The notes: a model not told the origin generated them from the letters alone. 64,000 bases of DNA from Eukaryota sp. TZLM1-RC (GCA_040285825.1 JAUPSS010000008.1:744001-808000); one strand, 5' to 3'; counted from the stretch's first letter, positions 31,076-42,149 are shown. Numbers and translations: made by a program.

Positions 31076-34000
31076 ATGCGCGAGACTTCTGATGGTAATC
31101 ACGCATGTGCTCATGTAGCCTATTTCTTCATTGAAACAGCACTGATCTATCCGATCTCGTATGGTGTCACTGGAACTTACTCATTTCAGTCCATCAACTT
31201 CCATGGCAGAGTATGCAGATGTACTCGCCACAAAGGGTACCCTTAACCTTTATGATCAAACTGTTTGTGTTAGACAGTTACAAAGTGAAGCTGGAGCAGC
31301 TGTATGGTGTTTAATTTCTAACTGACATCAGGGTTCACTTCATGGTGCTTTGGTACGTGGGTGTCTAGCCAGTACCTTTACTGCATCTCAGGTTTGATTG
31401 CTACCTTATTCTTACAATAGGGATTGTTGTTGATGGTGCCAAATATTTACAAGTTAACAGGGGAACTCTTACCCGGTGTTATACACGTTGCTGCTCGATC
31501 GATTGCTACCCATGCTCTTTCTATCTTTGGTGATCATTCTGATATTATGGCAGTCAGACAAATCGGATGCCCCATTTTATTTTCCAACAATGTCCAAGAA
31601 GCAGCCGACATAGCTGCTGTTGCACATATAGCATCAATACGCTCATCTTTACCTTTCATTCATGCATTTGATGGAAAAAGAACTTCAGATGAGACAACTG
31701 ATATCGATCTTCCTTCTCATGAAGATCTTCGTACACTTGCCACCAATTTCAAAACCTATGATGATGCCCAAAAGTTCAAGCAAAACGCATTGGATCCAGA
31801 GCATCCTCATATGCAGGGAACATCTCAAGATCCTTCAGTTTTCTTCCAGCAAGCCGAATCAGCCAATGTCATTCACGATGAAATTCCTCAAATTGTGGAA
31901 GACGCATTAAAAGCTTTTAAAGAACAGTTTGGTCGTGAATACAAGTTGTATGAATGGTATGGTCCTTCTGATGCCGAAGCTGCAATCATTCTTATGGGAA
32001 GTGGTACAAGTACTGTAAGACATGCTTTACCCTTCCTCAAGCAAAACAAAATTGGATGTCTAAGTGTTCGCCTTTTCCGACCCTTCTCCACATCTCATTT
32101 TATCAATGCCATTCCCAAGACTGTCAAACGAATTGCTGTTTTGGACAAATCTAAGGAATACTCGCCCAATGGCGAGGCTCTGTTCACCGATGTCGCAACT
32201 GCCCTTTCTCTTTTCAAACGTGAGGTAGATGTTTTGGTTGGAGGTAGATATGGCCTTTCTTCTAAGGACTTCACTCCTGGAATGGTACAGTCTGTTGTTG
32301 ATAACCTTTATTCTGCCAACCCTCTCCACAGCTTTACTGTTGGAATCAACGACGATGTCACTCATCTTTCTCTCCCTGCCAACCCTGAGTTTTCATATCT
32401 TAATGAAAATTGTGTGGAGTCTCTATTTTACGGTGTTGGTGGTGATGGCGCTGTCTCTGCCACTCATCAAGCTTTGGAAATCATCGTTAAATTAGCAAAG
32501 ATGCATGGTCAGCTCTATTGTTTCTACGATGCTGTCAAGAATGGTACAACTACTCTTTCCCATTTAAGAATCTCCCCTGATCCCGTCGATGCTCCATTTG
32601 GTATCACTCATGCTCACTACATTGCCTGCCATGTTGACAAGTATATACATCGGTTTGCATTAACTGAGAAGTTGCGTGAGAATGGAACCTTTTTGCTCAA
32701 CTGTCGTTACAATTCACTTGAATCTGTCGAAGATAACTTTCCAGTTCAACTTAAAAGAGATTTAGCCAAGAAAAATGCTAAACTTTACCTAATCAACGCT
32801 TATGCCATTGCCAAGAACTGTGGAAACCCTTCTAGGACCAACATGCCAATGCTTACTGCTTACTTTAAACTCTCTGGAATTGTTTCCTCTACTTCTGAAG
32901 CCATTGAATTACTCAAACAGTCTGTGGTTGAAAGATACAGGCTCAAGGGAGAAAAGGTGATTGATGCTAATATAAAAATGATTGAAGCAACAGATTCCCC
33001 TGATGCTATTACTGAAATCCCTGTTCCTTCCCACTGGGCTGATTTACCTGACGACGTTAAGGAAATCACCGACGAACAAGAGAAGAGGGAACATTTCTCA
33101 ATGATTACAGGGTTGAGAGGTAATGATCTCCCTGTCAGTTCATTTAAACCTGGTGGTAGACTTGAACCTGGCACCTCTGATTGGTCGAAGAGAGGAATGG
33201 CGATGGAGATTCCCCATTGGGAAAGTAGTCTCTGTATTCAGTGTAACACATGTGCTTATGTCTGTCCCCATGCAGTTATCAGACCATTCCTTTTAACTGA
33301 GGAAGAGGACAAGGCAAAACCTGAAGGAATGGAAACTCTTCCAACAAAAGGAGGTGGCGACTTGAAGAAGACCAAGTTTAGAATTCAGGTTTCCTCTATG
33401 GATTGTACTGGATGTTCTGTCTGTGCTAAGTCTTGTCCTGCACCTGGCTGTTTGACAATGAAACCTGCAGAAGACGAAAGAGATGTCTATGCTGAGTACT
33501 TTGATTATTGCCGATCTCTACCTAACAAGGGTGATTTGGTTAGTAAAACATCAATGAAGGGATCTGCGTTCCAACAGCCTTTGTTAGAGTTCCATGGAGC
33601 TTGTGCGGGATGTGGGGAAACTGTATGTATTTATTATTTATCTTTAATAACCCTAGGCCTATGTTAGACTCTTGACTCAGCTCTATGGTGATAGACTGGT
33701 CATTGCTAATGGTACCGGGTGTTCATCAATCTGGGGAGGTTCTTACCCATCTAACCCTTACACTGTCAATGCTGAGGGTTGTGGTCCTGCCTGGGCCAAC
33801 AGTCTGTTTGAAGATAATGCCGAATTTGGGCTTGGAATGTTGTTGGCTCAAGAAACCCGTCGCCGTCATTTGTTTAGTTTGGCTCAAAAAGTGGTCAATG
33901 ACAAGCAAACTCCCAAAGAACTTGTCGACGCTCTCAATGACTGGTTGAATTGTTTTGAAGATCGTGACGCTACATTGGAAGTCAGCAAGCGTATTGTCCG

Positions 34001-35352
34001 TCTCTTGAAGGATGCTAGACCCAATCCTGGTATTGTTACTGATCCATTTGAGGAAATCTGGAACAACAGAACATTATTGGATAAGAAGTCTCAATGGATG
34101 ATTATGGGGGATGGAGCAAGTTATGACATTGGATTTGGTGGTTTAGATCATGTGCTAGGTACAGGAAACAATCTCAAGTTATTACTTCTTGATACTGAAG
34201 TCTATTCCAACACTGGTGGTCAAACCAGCAAGGCTACTCAATTTGGAGCTATTCATAAGTTCGCCATGGGTGGTAAGACCACGTTCAAAAAGGATCTTGG
34301 AAGAATGTTCTTTGCTTATGAAAACATTTATGTTGCTTCTGTCTCAATGGGTGCCAACTATGCCCAAACTTGCAAAGCGATCAAGGAAGCTGAAGAATAC
34401 CCCGGGCCTGCTGTAGTGATTTGTTACTCGCCTTGCATAGGTTTGATTACTTTCTTTTTTACTTACTTTAGAGCACATTTATACTGATGGTATGGGAATT
34501 ACCATTCAAAATGAAAAACTAGCTGTTGATTGCGGTTATTGGATTCTTTATCGTTATGACCCAAGACGACTAGAAAAGGGACTCAATCCTCTGCAGCTCG
34601 ATTCCAAACCTCCTCATCGCCACTCTGACGAATTCCTTGATACTAATGGTCGTTTCAGAAACATGAAGAGACAATTCCCTGAGAAGGCTGACAAGTTTAG
34701 ATCTGATCTTCACCAATGGTTGAAGAGAAGGTGGAATTCTTACAGCAGAATGGCAATGCCTTGGGATGATCAGCCCACCATTGTTGCTGAACCTGTTGAA
34801 GAAGCCGTTTCTAAAGTTGGGGAAGATGTTGGGAAAGTTCCAAAAGAAGTAACCAAAGCCGAACCTGGTATGAAACGTAAACTTGAAGGTCAGCTCTTGT
34901 TGGCTTGGGGATCTGAAACTGGAACCGTTGAAGAGTATCAAGAAGTTTTGGTTGATGATTTGCGCAAGAAGAGTATTGAAGTTGTGTCGAAGGAATTAAA
35001 TTCTGTTTCTATTGAAGATTTGAAGAAGGCTGATTTAGTGTTTGTTATGGTTTCCAGTACAGGCGGTGGTGAAGTTCCAGGCAATGCTGAGGAGTTTGTA
35101 GAAGAGATGAAAGAGTTGGCTGAGAATGAATCTGGTGTTTTGGATGGTGTACGCTTCTGTTTGTTTGGATTTGGTGCAAAATCTTACGCAGACACTTATC
35201 AGTTTGGGCCTTTATCAGTCTTCAATGTCCTAACTGCTTTGGGGGCCACACCAGTACTGGACCGTGGTGAAGGAGATTCAGATGCTCAGGATGGTATCGA
35301 TGAAACACTGAAGCCATGGATGGAAAGGTTTTACGAAACTTTTGTAGAGTAG
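31076..35352 (+). CDS. PFO: Pyruvate:ferredoxin oxidoreductase fused to a flavodoxin domain, five tiny introns
   Basis: Exons 31076-31158, 31190-31301, 31332-31391, 31421-33622, 33657-34440 and 34472-35352 give 1373 aa. The introns are 31, 30, 29, 34 and 31 nt, all GT-AG, and all are required to keep the family alignment. Domains: pyrimidine-binding N-terminus (SDGNHACAHVAY, YPIS, QSEAGAA, TFTASQGLLLMVPN); central domains; two ferredoxin-type 4Fe-4S motifs (Cys 690-700 and 747-757); TPP domain with CAGCGET (813-819), GDGASYDIGFGG and YSNTGGQTSK. From about residue 1220 a flavodoxin-like domain follows (WGSETGT, SSTGGGEVPGNA, FGFGAKSYADT, GEGDSDAQDG). It then stops, without the FAD/NADP(H)-binding reductase half of pyruvate:NADP+ oxidoreductase. 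It decarboxylates pyruvate to acetyl-CoA. There is no obvious organelle targeting signal. Confidence 0.94.
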
Positions 35353-35843
35353 TGTCATTTTCTTGATTTTGTTTGAAAGTGGATGTATAAAATTTTTTGT
35401 CACATTTTTTTGGAATTTATTATCATGTAACACAAAATAGTTTCTGCCGGGTCCTTTAATATCACAACTGCAGTGAATTCATGTCCATTTCAACGATAAC
35501 AAGGGAAATATCAGGTGAAACACAAATGATAGAGACCTCAATAATGCTTTCCAACGCAAAACAATTAATTTACGCAAGTATTGAACTTCCGATTTGTATA
35601 CAATTTTGATATATATTATTTGTTTTTTGAGCAGAACTTGTACTGTTTCAGTAGTGAACTTGAAATCATTACTTGAATTCAGTGTAACAAATATTGACCC
35701 TTATTGATTGTTAAATGCATTAGAAGTATTCAGCGTTGAAGATGTAACCAACGAATATTGATTTCTTGATCAAAGAGTAGTGTTACTGCGAACAATTCAC
35801 TGATACTAATGAAATACAAAAGCAAAAGATTTATACACAAAAA
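35353..35843. other. Convergent 3' intergenic region
   Basis: This lies between the stop codons of PFO (+) and the two-TM gene (-). It is AT-rich and I see no gene or repeat. Confidence 0.4.
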
Positions 35844-37263
35844 CTACATGGGAGGCTGATACATGGGAGGTTCAGACTGATATACTCCATTATTAGGATT
35901 TGGGTACATTGATGGAGCATTGGGAGCTTGCTGGGGAACATACTGCTGAGGTTGCTGTTGAGGAACATACTGCTGAGGTTGCTGTTGAGGAGGGTTAGCA
36001 TAAACAACTTGAGGTTGGGGAGCTTGCTGGTAAATGTTGACTTGAGGAGCAGCATTAACATTCTGCGAATTTTGGGCATTGTTGTTACTATTATTATTCT
36101 CAGTAATTAAGCGAGCAGTGGCACCATCATCACTATCCGAATGAGATCCCTTCTTCATACAACCAATTGTGGCAGCTAGACAGAGGCAAAGTGCAGAAAT
36201 TGCAATCAAAACTATAGAAAGATTCACAACTGTTCCTGACCATTCCAAAGGATAACGAACTTGTTCCTGGGTAATATCATTAGTCCAATCGCCCTTGTCA
36301 CATCCCTTGAGAATGATGACTTCATTAGAATAGCGCTGGAGATTAACCTTGCAGTTAGGATTTTCATCTAGACGACACTGTAATTCACATTGAGTAGAGT
36401 TGACGTCATACACCTTAAGGAAAGCATTGAAATTGACAGTACCACGAGCAGTCCACATCCAACTAAGGTTTTCAAAGACGTAGAAGTAAGAGTCCGATTC
36501 GGGAGAAATGTATTTTGTTGCTCCTCTGTAATCATTGAGGTTGTACTGAACAGAGTCGAAAGAGTAACCATCAGCAAATCTATTCATTTCAGATTTACCC
36601 TTTAAAAGATAAAAATCAACTGCTCTGTCGAGATTATAGCTATACTCAATGTCTGGAGTCAGTTGCAAATAAAAACATACAAGAATCCCTGTTCAAATTC
36701 AGTTGATAGTATTCATATCTGTCTGAGCCTACTGACAAAGGACGGGACATCTGAACCTGTTCAAAGCCATGGAGATAAGGAGGTTCAGAATTGCACTTAT
36801 AGATTGAACCAGCATAGGAATCAGCTCTAAAAGTAACACTTTGAACACGATCAGTATTGACATTCTCCATTAAAAGAGTTGATTTGGGGATGACGGTTAG
36901 AACTCGGTCACTTTCAGAGTAAGTACCGGCAGCAAGACCGACTACAAGCAAAATAAAAAGAATGAAAAGCATACAACACAAGCACGAACAGCTACTAGGA
37001 CTCCAGTACCAAACAGGCTCCGGAGCAAACCAGTGTGTTCTGTATGGTCTCCAATACCAACTGGAATGATAACCGTAGGGGCGACTGTGATGGTATCTAC
37101 CACGATAGCGGGATCCAGATCCATGATGACGATGTCTGAAGCTGCTACTGTGGGACCTAGAACCTCCACCATGAGATCTGAAGCTAGAACCACCAAAGGA
37201 ACGGCTGCCACCACCAAAGGAACGACCACCACTTGACCTAGAACCACCTCCGTGTCGCGGCAT
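35844..37263 (-). CDS. Two-transmembrane protein with Gly/Ser/Arg/His-rich head and Gln/Pro-rich tail, one 28-nt intron
   Basis: Exon 1 (37263-36681) and exon 2 (36652-35844) join across a 28-nt GT-AG intron, giving 463 aa. The N-terminal about 85 residues are low complexity (MPRHGGGSRSSGGRSFGGGS), then aromatic-rich (SSWYWRPYRTHWF). TM1 is at about 95-113 after a Cys cluster (SCSCLCCMLF). A presumably luminal or extracellular domain of about 220 residues follows, with paired cysteines (ECELQCRLDENPNCKV in essence). TM2 is at about 333-357. The cytosolic tail is rich in Q, N and P with a repeated QQPQQYVP and SMYPNPN. I do not recognise a family. Such tails often carry proline-motif binding sites. 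The start used is the first true ATG; the alternative upstream start is not ATG. Confidence 0.72.
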
Positions 37264-37331
37264 TGAAAAGAGAATAATCAATCACAAAATCTGATTTTTA
37301 TCACCCCTTCCACCTGACATATTTCCAAAAT

Positions 37332-37577
37332 GTGAACAAGTGGTTGAAGTCAATGTTCACAGTACATGACCACATTATTTTTTGTGAATTAGTAGAACAA
37401 ATTGATGTAAAATCCCAATCATATCAATCGATTGTTCAATGTCACAAATTCACAGTATGTTTGTTGATAAAGGCTCTTCCTCGTTATACTAACACCATTT
37501 TGACCAATATTGGGAGGTGTCACAATAAGCGAGTTGTTGTTCAAGAGAATGACGAAGATCTTCCGTCATTCAATTGA
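37332..37577 (+). CDS. Hypothetical 81-aa ORF
   Basis: A plus-strand ORF with VHDHIIFCELVEQIDVKSQS and IKALPRYTNTILTNIG. No family is recognised. It is divergent from the two-TM gene with a 68-bp gap. It may be real or spurious. Confidence 0.2.
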   Translation: MNKWLKSMFTVHDHIIFCELVEQIDVKSQSYQSIVQCHKFTVCLLIKALPRYTNTILTNIGRCHNKRVVVQENDEDLPSFN

Positions 37578-38393
37578 GAGGGTTTGTAGTAGGTGGAATT
37601 ATCAGTAAAGGTTTTTGATTATTTAATTATACAAGAAAAACCTTGAAAATAAACCTTATTGTTCGTAATAATTCTCAGTATAGTCACTATTGTCTCTCTA
37701 TCCCCCGCAGATCATCACTTCTGTTGAGCTCGAACAAATTCAAAATTTACCTTTGAAGATACACATCAAATTTCATGTTGAAAGGTTATGTTTTGGTTCA
37801 TAAATTAAACACTTGATTGGTTCCATTCCTGTGATTTGACTACTCACTATGTCAAACATTTTTTGACATAAAGATCAGTGTTTATAAAAACTAAAACGTT
37901 AGTTCGTCTACTATATCTAAACACAACGGTTCTATCTCCTCAAACTCCTGAAATATACTTTCTCTAATCTCACATTGCTCTTGTTTATCTTCAACGAGGT
38001 CCGCTGTCATGTTTTCACGTTTCGTCTGGAATGTTCTCATGTATAGCAAGGTAAATACAATTCCTTCGGCTGAAGCACAAAGGCGCAACTATACAATAAA
38101 CTATTAGTTTAGAACTATCCAAGGCTAACAGAAACTTTTTCAACTTTTTAAGTGTCTGAGCAATACACTCCTCATTGTCTATCAATGTTCCCAATAGTTC
38201 TTTACAATCATCGTCATAATTCACAAATGGCATTTCAACTCCCCCGAAAGAGATAAAATCATTATGTCTACCAAGAAGGACTTGGCATTTTGATGGATTA
38301 AGTTCACGACCAAGTCTTAAGGTTGACAAAAATTGGATGAAGAAAAAGACAAAAAAGCAGGGGTCCACTGGATCACCTTGCTTTACATTTGAA

Positions 38394-38490
38394 TGATGCC
38401 GTAGGTTGGAAAAGTGGGGTTAAGATAAAGCTAATGAGGAAAAGTTCATTTATTTTCTAATCATAACATATAAGCCGTAGGGCGCCAACA
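38394..38490 (-). repeat. 3' LTR of mini-LTR element 1
   Basis: 97 bp, nearly identical to 39722-39817 (a handful of differences including one indel). On the plus strand it begins TGATGCCGTAGG and ends GGCGCCAACA. Confidence 0.88.
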
Positions 38491-39115
38491 CTGCTTCTTC
38501 CCTTTTTCAAAAAAGATCAGCTTATATGAATATGGAACAAAACTATTACAAATAACTAAATAACTATAAATACTAAGAACTGAATTCTACTGTTTTCCAT
38601 TGTCTACAATAATCTTTGTAGTGATTGGGATTCGGACAAACATTGGTTTCACATTTTTAAGATCGACAATGGATGTACTATGACTCTCTTACAATAATGT
38701 TAGTATAGGATAGTAAGCAATAACTGAAAAGGGCCTTGTTCCATAATCTATGTGCTCGAATACTTTGTTGTGTATCTTTTAATCGTTACATAAAGATGCT
38801 CTGCTTCTTCCCTTTTTCGTAAACGAGAAACGTGTTAGTGTCGTTTAGTAAAGATATCATGGAATCGATGAATGGATTCGCCGATGATCATGCAGGGTCT
38901 AAGTTGGATCAAAAACAACAGTAAGCCAAGTAACAAACCTCAAAAACTGAAAGCGGCGTCTTTTGTTGTTAAAGTACGGGCTTTTTGACTAAAAATATCA
39001 GAGGAGCAAGGACCGTATTTTTGCAGTGTAGTACAATAATAGTGGAGGTGGAATCTCTATTCGTAACCTCGTATGTAGTCGACTTTTATTGTGTTTGGCT
39101 CCATAAGTCCCCTTT

Positions 39116-39313
39116 TCAACCCAGAGTTTGAAACCCAACGTTTCTTCCTCTCATTGGGGTATGCTTCCATAAAGGAGGGAGCTGCTCAAACAAACAGTAA
39201 TCTGTAGGTTCGAAGTGAGCCTCCGCATCCTTCATGATTTGTTGGCGAAGTTCTTTATCTTCGTCATTCAATTCGTCTAAATCGGATTGAAGTTTCAGAA
39301 CTTGAACCAACAT
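39116..39313 (-). CDS. Gag-like coiled-coil ORF of mini-LTR element 1
   Basis: 65 aa. A heptad-like coil (VLKLQSDLDELNDEDKELRQ) is followed by DYCLFEQLPPLW, which aligns with DFYSFEQLSSLW in element 2 and so defines a conserved family motif. A frame break separates it from the preceding ORF and from the RYGPCSSDIF-type continuation. Confidence 0.5.
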   Translation of the reverse strand: MLVQVLKLQSDLDELNDEDKELRQQIMKDAEAHFEPTDYCLFEQLPPLWKHTPMRGRNVGFQTLG

Positions 39314-39346
39314 TTGCGTTTTTTGGTGAGGAGGGGGTGATCCCGT

Positions 39347-39637
39347 TCATGAACCCTTTCGTAGCATTAAATTGGACTTGGAAGAGGCGGGAGGTGGTTC
39401 CGAGCCTGGTTCCATTATTTTGGACTTGGAAGAGGTGGGAGGTGGCTTCGTGCCTGTTTCCATCGGTTTTCCTTGAGGAGGGGCGGAGGGTGGTCTCAAG
39501 CCCGAGTCCTCGACTATATTAGTCTCTACTACTTTTCCTACTACTCCTTCTGTTGTTTGTATGCTAATTGCATCTCTGTCATGTTCCTGCATGTTAGTTT
39601 TAACGGTGTTAGTGTTTTGGCTGGAAGAGACTGACAT
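39347..39637 (-). CDS. Gag-like N-terminal ORF of mini-LTR element 1
   Basis: 96 aa starting MSVSSSQNTN, with two copies of a GTKPPPTSSKSK-like repeat. It corresponds in position to MSDIFQPDIS... of element 2. Low complexity, acidic and proline-rich; function inferred only from position after the 5' LTR. Confidence 0.5.
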   Translation of the reverse strand: MSVSSSQNTNTVKTNMQEHDRDAISIQTTEGVVGKVVETNIVEDSGLRPPSAPPQGKPMETGTKPPPTSSKSKIMEPGSEPPPASSKSNLMLRKGS

Positions 39638-39721
39638 GATATCTGCTAAAGATATCCTCTGTAAAGAAAGCTGGGTGTTGTTAGTGTAGTATTCCTATTT
39701 ACCTATATGGCCAATAATTAT

Positions 39722-39817
39722 TGATGCCGTAGGTTGGAAAAGTGGGGTTAAGATAAAGCTAATGAAAAAAGTTGATTTATTTTCTAATCATAACATATAA
39801 GCCTTAGGGCGCCAACA
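39722..39817 (-). repeat. 5' LTR of mini-LTR element 1
   Basis: 96 bp, the partner of 38394-38490. The first about 38 bp match only the sister LTR of this element, not those of element 2, while the remaining half is shared by both elements. Confidence 0.88.
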
Positions 39818-40399
39818 TGAACACAAAATAGCATAGAAAATAGAATTAGTTTTCATAACTAAATTTGAGTTAGCAGTATATGAAAATTCAAACAAAGAAA
39901 CAACTTCTGCTAAAACAGAAGAATGGTGAAGTGCTTCAACAATATCACCACTTGTCACTGAATTGAAGGCATGTTCAAAATCACAGACTACTCCAACATT
40001 TTCCCTTGATAAATTCATAAATATATCGACACCAAGATGCAGAATTTACTCCATCGTAGGTTATTACACCAAATTGAAATGCACCGTGAAACTCTTTAGC
40101 ACTTTTCTTGATAAATTTGAAAGCCAGTGTAGATAATAGTAACCACTCCACTAGTTGCAATGGAACGAATCCAATATTTGACTTCGCTAAAGGAATCAAT
40201 CTTGAACATAGTTCTGGAGGGAAGCTTTCATTATGTTGAATATTTAAATCGAATAATTAAATGGAAATTTATTATGTACAAGATGAACTAAAATAGAATT
40301 TTCACCATGTTTAGCCTTCTTGTTTGTCAATAAAGGCTATGTATAACATGTAAAATGGTGTTTTGTAGGGTGAGTGAAAACAGAGTGTGTAAAAATAGT

Positions 40400-40900
40400 A
40401 TTTTACTCATAACCTGAACCAAAAGTGATCCTTAGAGTAAGCATTTCGACTTGCTTATTCATCGCCAAAAAAATCAGCCACTTTGTCCAGAAAATAAAAA
40501 ACATGGCTGAAAAATCGCAAGGTGATAATTTGATTTGGGAAAGGAGGTGATGGTACACTCCGCCAAAGAGTGAAAACACGAAGAAAACGTTTTCTGAAGT
40601 ATTGAAAGGCTCGATTTCCAACCGTGAAGGACGGCGATGAACACTACAGATCAGGCACAGTGAACTGATCTTCCAAGAAGAAAAAGTCTAAAACCTATTT
40701 TGCATGTTCAGATTGTGAAATCGTTTGGTCAAGAGACATATATGCATCGACAAACCAGTAAGAGATTGCAGTGAGTGAGTACTTCCTTAACACAAAAACC
40801 CCTTTTAAAAGACCTCAGTAAGAGTCTTCAAATCCACATTTTTTTTATCCAAGCCAATGATTTTCGGATGTGGTTGAAGAATGGGAAAATGACGATTTAG
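40400..40900 (+). pseudogene. Fanzor/TnpB-like C-terminal relic, copy 2
   Basis: The plus strand shows KVIIWFGKGGDG, then RFPTVKDGDEHYRSGTVN, a ribbon remnant (YFACSDCEIVW) and SRDIYASTNQ, the best RuvC-III match (RDxxAxxN). EIAVSEYFLNT follows. Stops and frameshifts are scattered through it. It is homologous to the relic at 26.1-26.6 kb (in opposite orientation), and the similarity extends about 60-80 bp past the coding part. It lies 40-70 bp before the SGF29-like gene. Confidence 0.5.
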
Positions 40901-40942
40901 AGAAACTTTGTATATATTTATTCATTCCTGTCAATATCTACC

Positions 40943-41359
40943 ATGAAGTTGGAAGTCAACCAACAAGTAGCAGCATTTGTCCCGTATACTGACAATGATC
41001 ATGAATGGTTAGTTTCTACTCTTGTGTCTTTCGATGATAATGTATGTACCGTTAAAGACGAAGAACCTGAAGCGGGATTTGAGAATGAAAATCATTGGAC
41101 AATTCCACGTCGTCATTGTATCCCATTAGCATCCAGTGAGGAAGAACTCAAAGACCTTTGTGGTTCAGCACTTTCAATCGGGGATGATGTATTAGCTCTA
41201 TGGCATCTCGACGGTTCTTTGTGGACCAGTGTTTTTTATGAAGCCACTCTTTTCAGTTTATGCACTGATGGAAAGAACGTTCTTGTTCGTTACTCGGGTG
41301 AAGATGTCGTTAGAGTTGTTCCGTATACCAAGCTGTTGAAAAAGCCGCAATCGTCTTAA
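40943..41359 (+). CDS. SGF29: SGF29-type tandem Tudor protein
   Basis: 138 aa, almost entirely an SGF29 C-terminal (double Tudor) domain: QQVAAFVPYTDNDHEWLVST, a VKDEEPE stretch with RRHCIPL, then IGDDVLALW, TSVFYEATLFS and VRYSGEDVVRVVPYTKLL. In SAGA this domain reads H3K4 methylation and anchors the acetyltransferase module. The usual N-terminal coiled coil that ties SGF29 to SAGA is absent here, so this is either a minimal orthologue or a free reader protein. No intron is needed. Upstream lies the Fanzor-like relic; downstream there is an X-family LINE. Confidence 0.72.
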   Translation: MKLEVNQQVAAFVPYTDNDHEWLVSTLVSFDDNVCTVKDEEPEAGFENENHWTIPRRHCIPLASSEEELKDLCGSALSIGDDVLALWHLDGSLWTSVFYEATLFSLCTDGKNVLVRYSGEDVVRVVPYTKLLKKPQSS

Positions 41360-41684
41360 TTCTATGATGGATTGTATTTTCCAGAATCTTGCTTACTGAT
41401 CGAACTATGCATATAATACTTTTTCGTGAGTTAATGTAATCACAATTCAAGTTCTTTTTATCGTTCAGTAGGCTTAATTCATCTTTTTATTGTTGATGAA
41501 TACTAAACTTTTGTTACTGGAGCTGAGTTATCGTTGTGCTTTATGTCAGTTTTGTTCAGTATTGGTGTTTTCCGAAAAGTTAATCAATTTGTTTCACAGT
41601 AGAAGTTGGAATAAAGAAACTAATTTCTAAGTGAAAGAGATCTTTTTTCAATTTAAAAACAGATCTTGTAATTCAGATTTACTT
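41360..41684. other. 3' flank of the SGF29-like gene
   Basis: AT-rich; I see no gene or repeat before the X4 LINE begins at about 41685. Confidence 0.35.
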
Positions 41685-41996
41685 TAAGAGTCTTGTCACA
41701 ATTACTGGGATGTATAATGTTGAAAATTACTGATCATGCTTATCTTAGTTCACATTATGGCGGTGTAGGTTGGACGAAGGCTTCTATTCTTACTTCGTGT
41801 GCTTTTATTGGTGGATGCAGAAATGCAATAATTGCGTTTTCTGAAAGATTTGCCGATTGGGAAGATTTATTAATGACAACGCAAAGTTCCACTATTTTTG
41901 TAGAAAATGAAGAAATTTCAAAAATTGAGGTAGAAAAATTCAGTCGATACTTTCCCCAATCATTTAATGGAAATATTCCGGAAAAGAATCTTTTAA

Positions 41997-42046
41997 GAGG
42001 CAACCTAAATATACAACTAAATATACAAAACTCAAACACGACAATT
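41997..42046. repeat. Left terminal inverted repeat of MULE2
   Basis: 50 bp, matching the reverse complement of 42587-42654 apart from an 18-bp gap in the middle (an internal AAATATAC-containing unit is present once more on the right) and a few substitutions. Confidence 0.8.
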
Positions 42047-42149
42047 CTTTGTCGTGCGAGATTTTTTTGAAGAGATTAAAAATGAGTTAAACAGTTGAGG
42101 TTTTCAACAGTTGATACCCGAAAAGGAAACACATGAAGCTTTATTTCTT

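Larger units (their letters stand above)
38394..39817 (-). mobile_element. Mini-LTR retroelement 1 (1424 bp, gag-only, non-autonomous)
   Basis: Direct terminal repeats of 97 and 96 bp start TGATGCC and end GGCGCCAACA (TG...CA as in LTRs). The 4-bp TSD is TGAA (38390-38393 and 39818-39821). On the coding (minus) strand the 5' LTR is followed by ATAATTATTGGCCAT, which is conserved in element 2 and is a candidate primer-binding site. The 3' LTR is preceded by the polypurine tract GAAAAAGGGAAGAAGCAG. The interior holds two gag-like frames and no protease, RT or integrase. It is the same family as the element at 43.8-45.2 kb. Confidence 0.87.
37891..40220 (-). mobile_element. U-type LINE relic (related to W), split by mini-LTR element 1
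   Basis: The minus-strand upstream half (40220-39818) has RT fingers (FKFIKKSAKEFHGAFQFGV) and the D-box CDFEHAFNSV. The downstream half (38393-37891) resumes with NVKQGDP, followed at once by LNPSKCQVLLG, so the YxDD region has been deleted. Thumb residues (YDDDCKELLGTLIDNEE) follow. The two halves meet exactly at the borders of the 1424-bp LTR element, with TGAA on both sides. Confidence 0.8.

Noticed and set aside
17280-38125. Shared string TATCCAAGGCTAACAGAA at 17.3 kb and 38.1 kb as a dispersed repeat
   Set aside because: At 38.1 kb it is part of the LINE thumb coding sequence; similarity at 17.3 kb is limited to this short stretch, so chance or a tiny fragment is equally likely.
38800-39060. 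CRISPR-like or tandem array from the repeated CTGCTTCTTCCCTTTTTC string
   Set aside because: There are only two occurrences per element, explained by the terminal and internal polypurine tracts of the mini-LTR elements.
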